IMG/VR virus record: IMGVR_UViG_3300010399_000002
Span: 1-64,000 of that record
Origin: a virus
Reading direction: 5' to 3' (one strand)
DNA length: 64,000 bases
The notes beneath the pieces were generated by a model that saw only the letters and a list, made by a program, of their open reading frames with translations, had not been told where the DNA came from and searched no databases. Shown in pieces: positions 16,785 to 24,000 of the stretch; within the stretch, counting starts at the first letter, position 1; each line of letters begins with the position of its first letter. A program made the position numbers and the translations under genes.

Positions 16785-16992
16785 GGCCTGGAGACTTGGT
16801 AAGTGCCTCGTTGTCCGTCAAGCACTCGTGAACGATGAACCTCGCTGCTGCGGCTGTCTCGTCCAACGTCCCCAAATGCACTGCGCCTTCGATGGGACGC
16901 CGATCAATCTTGGTTGTCAACTGATACAGCACTCGACCGTTGACACCTTCCTCGCGCTGCTTCTCGATGGTAAACGCAATGTGGACCTTCAT
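16777..16992 (-). CDS. Hypothetical protein, 71 aa
   Basis: Stops inside leader RNA copy 3. Alpha/beta composition, no recognised motif. Coupled to the upstream gene by a 4-base overlap. Confidence 0.67.
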   Translation of the reverse strand: MKVHIAFTIEKQREEGVNGRVLYQLTTKIDRRPIEGAVHLGTLDETAAAARFIVHECLTDNEALTKSPGQS

Positions 16993-17297
16993 CTCGTATC
17001 CTCCCTAACTGGAGCTGTGGCGATCAGCCCGAACAGATGAATCGGACTGCGATCACTGTACACCATAAACACGAACAGTTGGGCCTTGCTCCAGCCTTTT
17101 TGCCTCCACGGATTGGACACCTCGCCGTGAGGTATTACAAGCACGGTGTCATTATTCTTACCGATATACCAACCCGGACCTTTGAACTTAAACGTGGGCA
17201 TCTGGAACTCCATCTTCTTTACGGTCCCGGCCATTGTCCAATCCGGATAGATGTCAAACGACAACCTGGACTGTTTCTTCGACTGTTTCTTCTTCAC
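16989..17297 (-). CDS. Hypothetical protein, 102 aa
   Basis: GTG start (KKKQSKKQSRLSFDIYPDW) overlaps the upstream stop (GTGA). Lysine-rich N-terminus, then beta-rich with aromatic residues. Not recognised. Confidence 0.67.
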   Translation of the reverse strand: MKKKQSKKQSRLSFDIYPDWTMAGTVKKMEFQMPTFKFKGPGWYIGKNNDTVLVIPHGEVSNPWRQKGWSKAQLFVFMVYSDRSPIHLFGLIATAPVREDTR

Positions 17298-17554
17298 GGC
17301 TTCACCTTTCCGGCCTTGCGCTGCGCTTTCACAAACGCAACCAACGCCTTGTAAACCTCGGGCGAGCACTCCACTGACCAATTACGGTCAACGCGAGTAA
17401 CACAGAACTCACCAACCTCGGTGTCTACAAAGTAGTCTACGGCACCATCCTCGTCTCGAAGGTCGAGCACTTCGCCCACCTTCATAGAACCCAGAAACGA
17501 GGGCTTGAAAAACCTTTCGGGCTTTCCTTTTCGAGCCTTACTGATCTTCGCCAT
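17294..17554 (-). CDS. Hypothetical protein, 86 aa
   Basis: ATG after AAAGGAGGCAGTAACC, the shared ribosome site. Basic ends with an acidic centre (DLRDEDGAVDYFVDTEVGE). Preceded by the structured region at 17578-17719. Confidence 0.7.
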   Translation of the reverse strand: MAKISKARKGKPERFFKPSFLGSMKVGEVLDLRDEDGAVDYFVDTEVGEFCVTRVDRNWSVECSPEVYKALVAFVKAQRKAGKVKP

Positions 17555-17577
17555 GGTTACTGCCTCCTTTGTCTTCC

Positions 17578-17719
17578 GACCTGTCTCATCAGTGTTGGTA
17601 GGTCATTTCCAACAGAGCCTCGTAGAAGTTTTCCCACGAGGCTTTCGACAAAAATACTCGAGAGTGAAACGCATGGAGATATAGGAGGCATAGCGTTACT
17701 CCACCAGTTCACTCCCGAG
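17578..17719 (-). ncRNA. Structured intergenic region, second leader type
   Basis: The 194-base gap (17555-17748) holds three nested or adjacent inverted repeats: GACCT/AGGTC (17578-17604, also at 20919-20945), GCCTCGT/ACGAGGC (17617-17642) and a 12-base arm pair with one mismatch (17657-17668 with 17708-17719). A degenerate start of the main leader (CGTTACTCCACC, plus strand) is also present. Probably an mRNA leader; function unknown. Confidence 0.6.
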
Positions 17720-17748
17720 GTAGCCACGATCCCAAGTGACTACAAAAC

Positions 17749-18888
17749 TCAAGGTGTCTTGGTGAAGACTGCTCTCACCTCATCTTTGTTGAACTCCACA
17801 CGCCAGAAATTGTGTCTGAGGTCTTTGGAATATGCAATCAATCGCTGAGCCGGGTCGGCACACGGCAAACCGTTGGTAACATCGGCCTGCTTATGCCACT
17901 GCCCGTCTTGCAAGCGCGCCCAAATCATCGCCATGGCTGAACCTGGCGCATACATACCGCCGATCTTCTCACCTTTGGTTCGCTTGAGATTGCTCTTCGG
18001 TCCAGATGCTACACCCGGAACCTTCGGAGCTTTCGGTTTCTTGGGCTGTTTACCGTTGCCGACCACCACACCTGGCCCACCGGCTGTCCTGGCTGCAATG
18101 TTGCGAATGAGCAACCTGGAAGGTACGGTGCCGAGGTATGCCAACCAAGCATCGGCTACAGTCTGTACTGATGGAAGGACTTGGTCCAGCTTCACGACAT
18201 GCTGGCCATCGACCACCTGCACAGCGGAGGCTGTAAGCACGGTGCGAAGCTGACTCAGTAATAGTGGTAGCACCCCTTCGCGCTTGACCTGATGGTAGAG
18301 CTGTTGAGCGTATTCACGGCTGAAGGTGACTGTGCCGTTGCCGTCGAATTGTCTGGCCTTCTCGGCTTCGGCTACGGCGAATTTGATCTTCCCGCCGAAC
18401 GCCTTGTTAAGTGGAGTAACCACGGTATCGAACTTCCCGGTCAATCTGGCTTGCGATGCTTCGAGCTTTCCGCGCACCGCTTCCAGCTTCTTGTAGTAGG
18501 TCTCCATCTCGGGCATTTTGGGTATGACCTTCGACTCGCGCACGATCTTCTCGTACAAGCGAACCGCGGTACGCAGAGAAAGCTCCTGCTCTTGCTCAGT
18601 GGCACCTGGATTGATACCCAAGTTACGCGCACCGTTGGCTCGATTGTAGGACTTTTGCATCTCCGCTGACTGGGCTAGGTTAGTGTTCTGACTCAACACG
18701 TACGGCACGGCAACATCATACCAATTGATAGCTTCACTCAACGCAGTAAGCTGCATGGGAATAGAAGCTGTAATCAACTGCCTGTACGCCTTGAGTAGCA
18801 AACTGAGCTTGGGCTTGGGATACTGCGGAGCTGCTTTGACTTTCTTTGGCGCTCTCGGCGCCTTTGGTTGTCTTCTTTTGAACGGCAC
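17749..18888 (-). CDS. Large hypothetical protein, 379 aa, C-terminal winged-helix-like domain
   Basis: GTG start with AAGGAGG. The N-terminus is Pro/Lys-rich (residues 1-28). Residues ~30-260 are mostly helical, a basic linker with KQPKKPKAPK follows, and a C-terminal domain begins YAPGSAMAMIWARLQDGQWH. That domain resembles the C-termini at 15554-16267 and 47460-47948. Possibly DNA-binding; no family recognised. Confidence 0.75.
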   Translation of the reverse strand: MPFKRRQPKAPRAPKKVKAAPQYPKPKLSLLLKAYRQLITASIPMQLTALSEAINWYDVAVPYVLSQNTNLAQSAEMQKSYNRANGARNLGINPGATEQEQELSLRTAVRLYEKIVRESKVIPKMPEMETYYKKLEAVRGKLEASQARLTGKFDTVVTPLNKAFGGKIKFAVAEAEKARQFDGNGTVTFSREYAQQLYHQVKREGVLPLLLSQLRTVLTASAVQVVDGQHVVKLDQVLPSVQTVADAWLAYLGTVPSRLLIRNIAARTAGGPGVVVGNGKQPKKPKAPKVPGVASGPKSNLKRTKGEKIGGMYAPGSAMAMIWARLQDGQWHKQADVTNGLPCADPAQRLIAYSKDLRHNFWRVEFNKDEVRAVFTKTP

Positions 18889-18925
18889 TCTTGCCTCCTT
18901 GACGGAAAGTGTAATTGTACCTTAC

Positions 18926-19090
18926 TTAGGGTCTCTTCTTGAACTTCAACTCGGCGTCGGCTCTGGTAGGAGCCTGGATGACTGTTGAGCCTTTGAACTT
19001 TTTGGACTGGTGATGGATCTCTTTCTTGTCGGTGTGATAAGCGAAGGCTGAACCTCCGGCTGTTACCAACCACAGAGTAGATTTACTCAT
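18926..19090 (-). CDS. Hypothetical small basic protein, 54 aa
   Basis: Start MSKSTLWLVTAGGSAF overlaps the upstream stop (ATGA). A short hydrophobic N-terminal stretch precedes a lysine-rich tail. Not recognised. Confidence 0.65.
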   Translation of the reverse strand: MSKSTLWLVTAGGSAFAYHTDKKEIHHQSKKFKGSTVIQAPTRADAELKFKKRP

Positions 19091-19428
19091 AGTGAATCCC
19101 TCATGGCCCTTACAAGGCACGCTGGCTTGTTGCAAGCGCCCCGACCGAAATCGTGTGTACCTACGTACGTGTACTTTTTCTTGCAGTACCTGCACACTGC
19201 GGTATGCTCCACTTGTACCGACTTGTACTTCACAAGTCTGCCGGTCTTCTTCAGAAGAGTAAGGGAGCCTCCATCTAACTGCAGGATTATCCCTTTGATT
19301 GGATCGACTGACTTCGTTCTCCGACCCGGTTCGTTACCGCGCTTGGCGTCCTCTTGCAATGTAACAATCTCGCGCTCCCAATCTCGAACCGACATGGTAC
19401 GAACGTATGTAACGAAACGCTGACTCAC
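19087..19428 (-). CDS. Hypothetical protein with zinc knuckle, 113 aa
   Basis: GTG start chosen because AGGAGG sits 6 bases upstream, inside the leader that follows RNA copy 4. A CRYCKKKY motif near residue 80 and two further cysteines (CNKPAC) form a likely zinc site. Function unknown. Confidence 0.7.
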   Translation of the reverse strand: MSQRFVTYVRTMSVRDWEREIVTLQEDAKRGNEPGRRTKSVDPIKGIILQLDGGSLTLLKKTGRLVKYKSVQVEHTAVCRYCKKKYTYVGTHDFGRGACNKPACLVRAMRDSL

Positions 19429-19446
19429 AGTTACCTCCTTTTGAAT

Positions 19447-19502
19447 GGTTACTCCATCCGGCCAACCCACTCGGAGAATGGGTTGACTGAAGGATTGTAA
19501 CC
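19447..19502 (-). ncRNA. Structured leader RNA, copy 4
   Basis: Minus strand: GGTTAC/GTAACC closing stem and a 10-bp inner stem CAACCCATTC/GAGTGGGTTG with one U-G wobble and a 3-base loop. Begins 2 bases after the upstream TAG. The only copy without an obvious alternative downstream hairpin. Confidence 0.82.
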
Positions 19503-19504
19503 TT

Positions 19505-19699
19505 CTAGATTACAGGAACGGCGCACTTGTGCTCGTCGGCTCGAATATCGATCATCTGACCTGAACCGAGGACTGCACTATCCCTCGCAACTGGTAGACC
19601 TGATATGCGAACGACTGTTGTGCCGTCGTCCTTGTTGTTGACGTATAGGACCCCGCGACGCTGATCCCATTCGACTTCGCAATTTTCGATACGTTGCAT
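19505..19699 (-). CDS. Hypothetical protein, 64 aa
   Basis: Start MQRIENCEVEWDQRRG preceded by AAAAGGAG. Beta-rich, ending CAVPVI. Not recognised. Confidence 0.67.
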   Translation of the reverse strand: MQRIENCEVEWDQRRGVLYVNNKDDGTTVVRISGLPVARDSAVLGSGQMIDIRADEHKCAVPVI

Positions 19700-19710
19700 T
19701 TTTTCTCCTT

Positions 19711-19791
19711 TTACTTTTGGGTCAGTTTCCAAAGCGTTAGGAACGCCCACAGAGACAACGCGAATTTCAAAGCGGCTTCGCCTGGTTCCAT
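19711..19791 (-). CDS. Tiny membrane peptide, 26 aa
   Basis: ATG preceded by AAAGGACACAAA; reads MEPGEAALKFALSLWAFLTL then WKLTQK. A single hydrophobic helix flanked by charges. Lies between the von Willebrand A protein and the next gene, so it may act at the membrane with that product. Confidence 0.5.
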   Translation of the reverse strand: MEPGEAALKFALSLWAFLTLWKLTQK

Positions 19792-19805
19792 TTTGTGTCC
19801 TTTCG

Positions 19806-20894
19806 TCACGCCTTGGTGGGAGGAGCTGGAAGACAGAGGCGACTCGCAGCAGCAAGGAACTTCTGCTCGAAGTCTTTGGCCCTCATGACTCGCATGAACT
19901 CCCCACCGGTGGCCTTGCACGTCTCTTCGATAGCCTTGTGCATCGGATCGGCTCCGAACAACGACGTGTCTGCGCTGCTCACCAGAAGGATCACATCCAA
20001 CACGATGTTCATCTCCTTCATGGTAGGAATCAGCGTCGGCAACGATATGGCATCGTGTGACATGCCGTCGGTCACGAGAACCACATGATGCGCTCGCAAC
20101 GGCGACGGCGCCTTCTGACAGAGCTCGATGCTGGCCTTCACGGCTGGGAAAATATCGGTCCCGCCTTGAGGCGACATCAAGTTCAAAGCGTTGAGTAGAG
20201 TATCCCGCGTGTGGGCACCTTTGACATGCACGTTATGATCGAACTCGATCAACCTGATGTCGGGGTTCTCGTACTTGTTGTAGCGTTCTTCGATAGCCTT
20301 CTTGATATGCTTCTTCAAGGCCTGCATTTTGGTCTCCAGCCCGCGGAACTTGCTATAGTCCTCTTTGACTCCGAACATTTGGGTCAGGCCGAGCATCACA
20401 ACCGCGTCTTGCAGTAAGTCCTGGTTGTGAGTGAATCCCGCCAGCGCTGCAATTGCTACCTGCGGGTTCATGGACGACTGCGCTGCGCCGAACAATTGGG
20501 CCAGCAGCGCCTCCGGGTCGTTGACGTCGGGAACCTCTTCAGCCTCTTCGACCTCCGCGACCTCGTTGCTCAATGCCGTTTGGGATTCGACGATGGCTGC
20601 TGCGATCTTGGCCATGTTCTCTTCCGTCCACTTGTACAGCGTACGCGGATTGTCGGGTAGAAGATGACCGTCCATCGAACCAGAAATGTCGACGGTGAAG
20701 ATCAACTTCAAGAACTGCTGCGCCAGATCACTCAGCGACTTCGGGCCCTTGACTGGCTCGCGTTTCGCCGTCTGGGAAAGGACGAGATCTCCGCCGACCT
20801 CGGTCATCGACTGGATGTTATCATTCTTGGACTCGTCGTCCTTCTTCTTCTCGGGCTCGAGATTGTCCAAATCCAACAAAAAATTGTCACTCAT
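19806..20894 (-). CDS. von Willebrand factor A domain protein
   Basis: 362 aa from MSDNFLLDLDN, following GGAGGCAGTAACC. Carries a full MIDAS metal site: DISGSM (residues 69-74), the Thr loop in SPQGGTDIF and the Asp in LVTDGMSHD. A Glu-rich insertion follows the first motif. Such proteins bind partners through a divalent metal and often work with an AAA ATPase, but none of that kind is adjacent. Cytoplasmic, no signal peptide. Confidence 0.85.
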   Translation of the reverse strand: MSDNFLLDLDNLEPEKKKDDESKNDNIQSMTEVGGDLVLSQTAKREPVKGPKSLSDLAQQFLKLIFTVDISGSMDGHLLPDNPRTLYKWTEENMAKIAAAIVESQTALSNEVAEVEEAEEVPDVNDPEALLAQLFGAAQSSMNPQVAIAALAGFTHNQDLLQDAVVMLGLTQMFGVKEDYSKFRGLETKMQALKKHIKKAIEERYNKYENPDIRLIEFDHNVHVKGAHTRDTLLNALNLMSPQGGTDIFPAVKASIELCQKAPSPLRAHHVVLVTDGMSHDAISLPTLIPTMKEMNIVLDVILLVSSADTSLFGADPMHKAIEETCKATGGEFMRVMRAKDFEQKFLAAASRLCLPAPPTKA

Positions 20895-20918
20895 GGTTAC
20901 TGCCTCCTTTAGTTTTTT

Positions 20919-20977
20919 GACCTGTCTCTTCAGGACGGGTAGGTCATTGCCCGCCGACGGGAGCGACTGGCTCCCGT
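20919..20977 (-). ncRNA. Structured leader, second type, copy 2
   Basis: GACCT/AGGTC stem (20919-20945) with the constant block GACCTGTCTC (plus strand) shared with 17578-17604. It is followed by a perfect 7-bp hairpin ACGGGAG/CTCCCGT (20957-20977). Sits just upstream of the ribosome site of the von Willebrand A gene. Confidence 0.6.
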
Positions 20978-20983
20978 TTCGAC

Positions 20984-21202
20984 TCACTTGCAGTCTAGGG
21001 TGATGCAATTGCCATTCTGAATCCTGGCCAAAAACTTGCTCTTTCCGGACTCCGGCAACGTTGCTTGCCAAACCGACCTGGCTTCTTTCCAGCAAGTAAA
21101 AGCCTTGCGAGTGATTGGCTCACTCTCATATCTGGTAATACCGGGCGAAAGGTTAACTGGAGCTTTCTTAATCTCTGTGTCGATGACCCAGAACTTTTTC
21201 AT
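20984..21202 (-). CDS. Hypothetical protein, 72 aa
   Basis: Basic protein starting in an ATGA overlap with the upstream gene. No recognised motif. Confidence 0.66.
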   Translation of the reverse strand: MKKFWVIDTEIKKAPVNLSPGITRYESEPITRKAFTCWKEARSVWQATLPESGKSKFLARIQNGNCITLDCK

Positions 21203-21402
21203 GCGTTTCTCCTTTCGTACTCGTACTGGAACAAGCGCTGCTGCAACCTGACTTCGATAGGGACCTTCTGTTGATTGTACCTTTGGAGTATTGGATCGAT
21301 GTTGATAGCCTTCTCGAACGCTGCCTCGGATGAATCGGCTAGCACTCGAACAACTACCGTTGGATTGTCCATCGGAGCTTCGACTAGATACCAGGCTGTC
21401 AT
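21199..21402 (-). CDS. Hypothetical protein, 67 aa
   Basis: Start MTAWYLVEAPMDNPTVVVRV preceded by AAGGAG; the longer frame is a shadow of the upstream gene. The pattern resembles small phage proteins that begin with a beta hairpin and helix (SEAAFEKAI). Confidence 0.67.
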   Translation of the reverse strand: MTAWYLVEAPMDNPTVVVRVLADSSEAAFEKAINIDPILQRYNQQKVPIEVRLQQRLFQYEYERRNA

Positions 21403-21403
21403 T

Positions 21404-21880
21404 TTACGACTCCTTTGAAGTGTCGAACCTGTAACGATAGATGGTAGCCTCGTACCGCCCGGTCTTGACCCAACCGTAACCGACTTCACGATACGACTTG
21501 CGAATGTCGATCTTGCGAACGTTGACCTTGTCGGCCAACCTCGCCAGTTGGTTGTGCTTCGATACGGCCAGACCGTGACGGGGCTTGATGGACCGACTGC
21601 CGTTATCGGGATTGCGGTCAATGAAGTATCGCTCTCTCCAAAATTGGAGCTGCGACTTCGCAGCCTGCAATCGTTCCTCGGCAGATGCAGACTTCTTAAC
21701 CAGTTGGGGCTGAACCTTCCGGCCATCCGGCCTGCGGTTCTCTTTGATTCGAGCCTTCCACCTCTTGATCTCGGCTTCGAGACGCGGAATTTTTCTGGCC
21801 TCTCGTCTGGCCTTGGTGATTAGATCTTTGAGGTATTGAATGTTTGACTCACATCTGTCTCTGTCGTCTTTGTAGGGCAT
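21404..21880 (-). CDS. Hypothetical basic coiled-coil protein, 158 aa
   Basis: Start MPYKDDRDRCESN preceded by TTGGAGG. Long basic helices (ITKARREARKIPRLEAEIKR) predict a coiled coil; the C-terminus is Tyr/Arg-rich. Not recognised. Confidence 0.7.
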   Translation of the reverse strand: MPYKDDRDRCESNIQYLKDLITKARREARKIPRLEAEIKRWKARIKENRRPDGRKVQPQLVKKSASAEERLQAAKSQLQFWRERYFIDRNPDNGSRSIKPRHGLAVSKHNQLARLADKVNVRKIDIRKSYREVGYGWVKTGRYEATIYRYRFDTSKES

Positions 21881-22095
21881 CAGAAAACCTCCAACTCTAA
21901 GCCCAGTGACTTCGCAATCTTGCGGGCTTGAGAAACCGGAAACCACGCAATGCCGGCCTTGTCTTCTGCGTACGCTTTGTCTTTGGACTCGAATGGATCG
22001 GGATTGCCGTCTGTGAAGTACAACGGGCCGGCAGAATTGGTCTCCAACTTCAGGAACAGCTTCTTGGCCCAGCGAAGCTTCGTATTGAGCTTCAT
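21880..22095 (-). CDS. Hypothetical protein, 71 aa
   Basis: Coupled to the downstream gene by a one-base overlap. Basic N-terminus. Not recognised. Confidence 0.66.
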   Translation of the reverse strand: MKLNTKLRWAKKLFLKLETNSAGPLYFTDGNPDPFESKDKAYAEDKAGIAWFPVSQARKIAKSLGLELEVF

Positions 22096-22098
22096 GGT

Positions 22099-22278
22099 TT
22101 AGTTCACCTCCGTCTCGGACATGCGCTGCGGAATCGCCTTCGTAGCAGCCTGGTAGTTAACCCAAGCTGCGTCCTTGGCTTCGCGGCTGCCGGCCTTCTT
22201 CCAGACCTTCCATGCATCGATCATCGCGACGATAGCATCGGCCCGGCGATAAGCTAACTGCTCACGTTCACTCGTCAT
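22099..22278 (-). CDS. Hypothetical protein, 59 aa
   Basis: Reads MTSEREQLAYRRADAIVAMI onward and ends RMSETEVN. ATG follows GGAGGCAGTAACT, the shared ribosome site, just after leader RNA copy 5. Helical, amphipathic. Confidence 0.7.
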   Translation of the reverse strand: MTSEREQLAYRRADAIVAMIDAWKVWKKAGSREAKDAAWVNYQAATKAIPQRMSETEVN

Positions 22279-22299
22279 AGTTACTGCCTCCTTTTGTGG

Positions 22300-22365
22300 T
22301 GGAGTTATCAGTTACTCCATCCGGTCGGATCACTCAGAGAATGATCCGGCTGAAGGATTGTAACC
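22300..22365 (-). ncRNA. Structured leader RNA, copy 5
   Basis: Minus strand: GTTAC/GTAAC closing stem; inner stem CGGATCA/TGATCCG, a sequence unrelated to the other copies but paired in the same place. Alternative downstream hairpin TGGAGT/ACTCCA. Begins 1 base after the upstream TAA. Confidence 0.83.
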
Positions 22366-22366
22366 C

Positions 22367-22570
22367 TTACCGTGTCTTGATCTTCAGACCCGACTCGAGA
22401 GCCTCGCGCAGTGCCTTCGCAATTCGTCTGGCACCTCGTGTATCCCACATCCTGGTCTTTTTGTTGTACTGATATCCGTCGCAGTAACCGCCGAACACGT
22501 ATATGCCGGCGGCCTTACCTGATGGAACGATCTTGATCTCGAACTTGTAATGCTCGGTTGGTTTTCTCAT
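22367..22570 (-). CDS. Hypothetical basic protein, 67 aa
   Basis: Small alpha/beta protein with a basic C-terminal helix (RRIAKALREALESGLKIKTR). Not recognised. Confidence 0.67.
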   Translation of the reverse strand: MRKPTEHYKFEIKIVPSGKAAGIYVFGGYCDGYQYNKKTRMWDTRGARRIAKALREALESGLKIKTR

Positions 22571-22580
22571 GATCTCCTTT

Positions 22581-22853
22581 TCAAACCTTGTTGGTTGAGA
22601 TTGAACCTTTCACGACACTCCAACCGAAAGATGACCAACGACCTTCGGTTGGTCTCCACGACCTTTCGTTATGGGCGTAGGCTAATTCGATTGTAGGAGT
22701 CTCTTGCGCGTCTTCTTTGGACTCGGACGGGTAGCTCTTGACTACGATCTTGCTGACTGCTTCTTGCGTTGCAGGGTAGCATGAATCGTACCTGAGCATG
22801 TCCAAAGGGAAAGTGAATTTCCCGACCACTTTGAATCTCGTAATGTACATCAT
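22581..22853 (-). CDS. Hypothetical protein, 90 aa
   Basis: ATG overlaps the upstream stop (ATGATG). Beta-rich opening MMYITRFKVVGKFTF. Not recognised. Confidence 0.66.
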   Translation of the reverse strand: MMYITRFKVVGKFTFPLDMLRYDSCYPATQEAVSKIVVKSYPSESKEDAQETPTIELAYAHNERSWRPTEGRWSSFGWSVVKGSISTNKV

Positions 22854-23230
22854 ATGGCTTCGGCTTTCTCCTTTGCGGTATTGAGTAGCGATTGCAGCCT
22901 CGTGATCTCGTTCAGCAAGTCTTCTTTTCCCCACCTATAGTTTGGATTGTACTTGCCGGCCTCGAGAGCAACGTCGCGAAGAGAATTGGCTGCTGCACGC
23001 GTGCGCTGCTGCTTCTCAAGATAGGCTGTACGTTCTTCAAACGTTGCTTCATCCAATTGGTAATTGTGATAGCCAGAAGCACCTTGCAGCTTGCCGTCGG
23101 GACGAAACCGCATCGGCGATCCATCTCCGATCTTAACGTCGACGCAGCCACTCGGTGTTCTCTTGACTACCTCGCCTAGAGTGTAGTGAATATCGTGTCC
23201 GGTAAACCGAGCCAGATAAACTTGAGTCAC
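22850..23230 (-). CDS. Hypothetical protein, 126 aa, C-terminal coiled coil
   Basis: GTG start (TQVYLARFTGHD) overlapping the upstream stop (GTGA) after GGAGG. Beta-rich N-terminal half; helical C-terminus (DLLNEITRLQSLLNTAKEKA). Not recognised. Confidence 0.69.
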   Translation of the reverse strand: MTQVYLARFTGHDIHYTLGEVVKRTPSGCVDVKIGDGSPMRFRPDGKLQGASGYHNYQLDEATFEERTAYLEKQQRTRAAANSLRDVALEAGKYNPNYRWGKEDLLNEITRLQSLLNTAKEKAEAI

Positions 23231-23397
23231 TGAGCACCTCCCGATATAGCAACGAACACAGCGACGAATTGGTCTGGCTTCGGCATCTCCCACCGCAGAA
23301 TCTGCATGACCTTCCACGGCTTGCGCGCTGCGTCAAACCACGTGTCACCCTGCTTGGGGGCTCGCTTCTCGCCGGCTTTAAAAACTTGGGCTTTCAT
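23227..23397 (-). CDS. Hypothetical protein, 56 aa
   Basis: Reads MKAQVFKAGEKRAPKQGDTW onward, ending AISGGAQ. ATG follows GGAGGCAGTAACC after leader RNA copy 6. Small beta-barrel-like pattern (GDTWFDAARKPWKVMQ). Confidence 0.7.
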   Translation of the reverse strand: MKAQVFKAGEKRAPKQGDTWFDAARKPWKVMQILRWEMPKPDQFVAVFVAISGGAQ

Positions 23398-23420
23398 GGT
23401 TACTGCCTCCTTTTAATTGG

Positions 23421-23483
23421 TGGATTCTTGTCGTTCCATCCGGTCAGCCCACTCGCAGAATGGGCTGGCTGAAGGACTACGAC
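23421..23483 (-). ncRNA. Structured leader RNA, copy 6 (compensatory variant)
   Basis: Closing stem GTCGT/ACGAC replaces GTTAC/GTAAC with pairing kept; inner stem CAGCCCATTC/GAGTGGGCTG has one U-G wobble on the minus strand. A weak alternative hairpin (TGGA/TCCA) follows. As in copy 3, the upstream gene's TAG lies inside the element. Confidence 0.83.
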
Positions 23484-23671
23484 GCTTGCGGACTGTGCGC
23501 TGCGTGGCTTCGTATCCACGGCTGCGGCTTTTCCACTTTGGCTAGTGGAATAGTGAGGTCTCGACTTCCGATCTCGATCTTCAGCGACAGGAACGTCAAG
23601 TAACTTCGCTGATCTAGACAGTGGATCGTAGTCTCCGTCTTCAACAACTTGATGGCTTCGCGTCTCGTCAT
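23477..23671 (-). CDS. Hypothetical protein, 64 aa
   Basis: ATG after GAGGAG. Helical start MTRREAIKLLKTETTIHCL and beta-rich middle. Stops inside leader RNA copy 6. Confidence 0.65.
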   Translation of the reverse strand: MTRREAIKLLKTETTIHCLDQRSYLTFLSLKIEIGSRDLTIPLAKVEKPQPWIRSHAAHSPQAS

Positions 23672-23680
23672 TGTCTCTCC

Positions 23681-23878
23681 TCAATTGGGATAAGTAACTT
23701 TCTTGTGAGGGAACTGGCCTGCCCAACTCTTAACTTCGTCTCGTAACTGAAGATACGACTCGTACTGCTGTCCACCTTTGAGGATCTCGCTATTTGTTCC
23801 GAACTGGACGATGCGCTCGAAGGCTTCGAACTTTTTCCACATGCGAGCTACCAACCTGTCGAACTGGATATCGTTCAT
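23681..23878 (-). CDS. Hypothetical protein, 65 aa
   Basis: ATG after AAAAGGAG. Helical protein (MNDIQFDRLVARMWKKFEAF). First gene downstream of the large non-coding region and leader RNA copy 7. Confidence 0.67.
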   Translation of the reverse strand: MNDIQFDRLVARMWKKFEAFERIVQFGTNSEILKGGQQYESYLQLRDEVKSWAGQFPHKKVTYPN

Positions 23879-23924
23879 GTCTGCTCCTTTTAGTCGTCGA
23901 TGTCTTTGCCGAAGTTGCTGGGAT

Positions 23925-23998
23925 TGGAGTTATTAGGTTACTCCATCCGGCCAAACCACTCGCATTGCTGCGAATGATCTGACCAAAGGATTGTAACC
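23925..23998 (-). ncRNA. Structured leader RNA, copy 7 (longest stem)
   Basis: Minus strand: GGTTAC/GTAACC closing stem and a 13-bp inner stem, CAGATCATTCGCA/TGCGAGTGGTTTG, which pairs completely only if three G-U wobbles are allowed, all in the minus-strand direction. Alternative hairpin TGGAGT/ACTCCA. No gene directly abuts it upstream, so it may lie near a transcript start. Confidence 0.85.
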
Positions 23999-24000
23999 TG

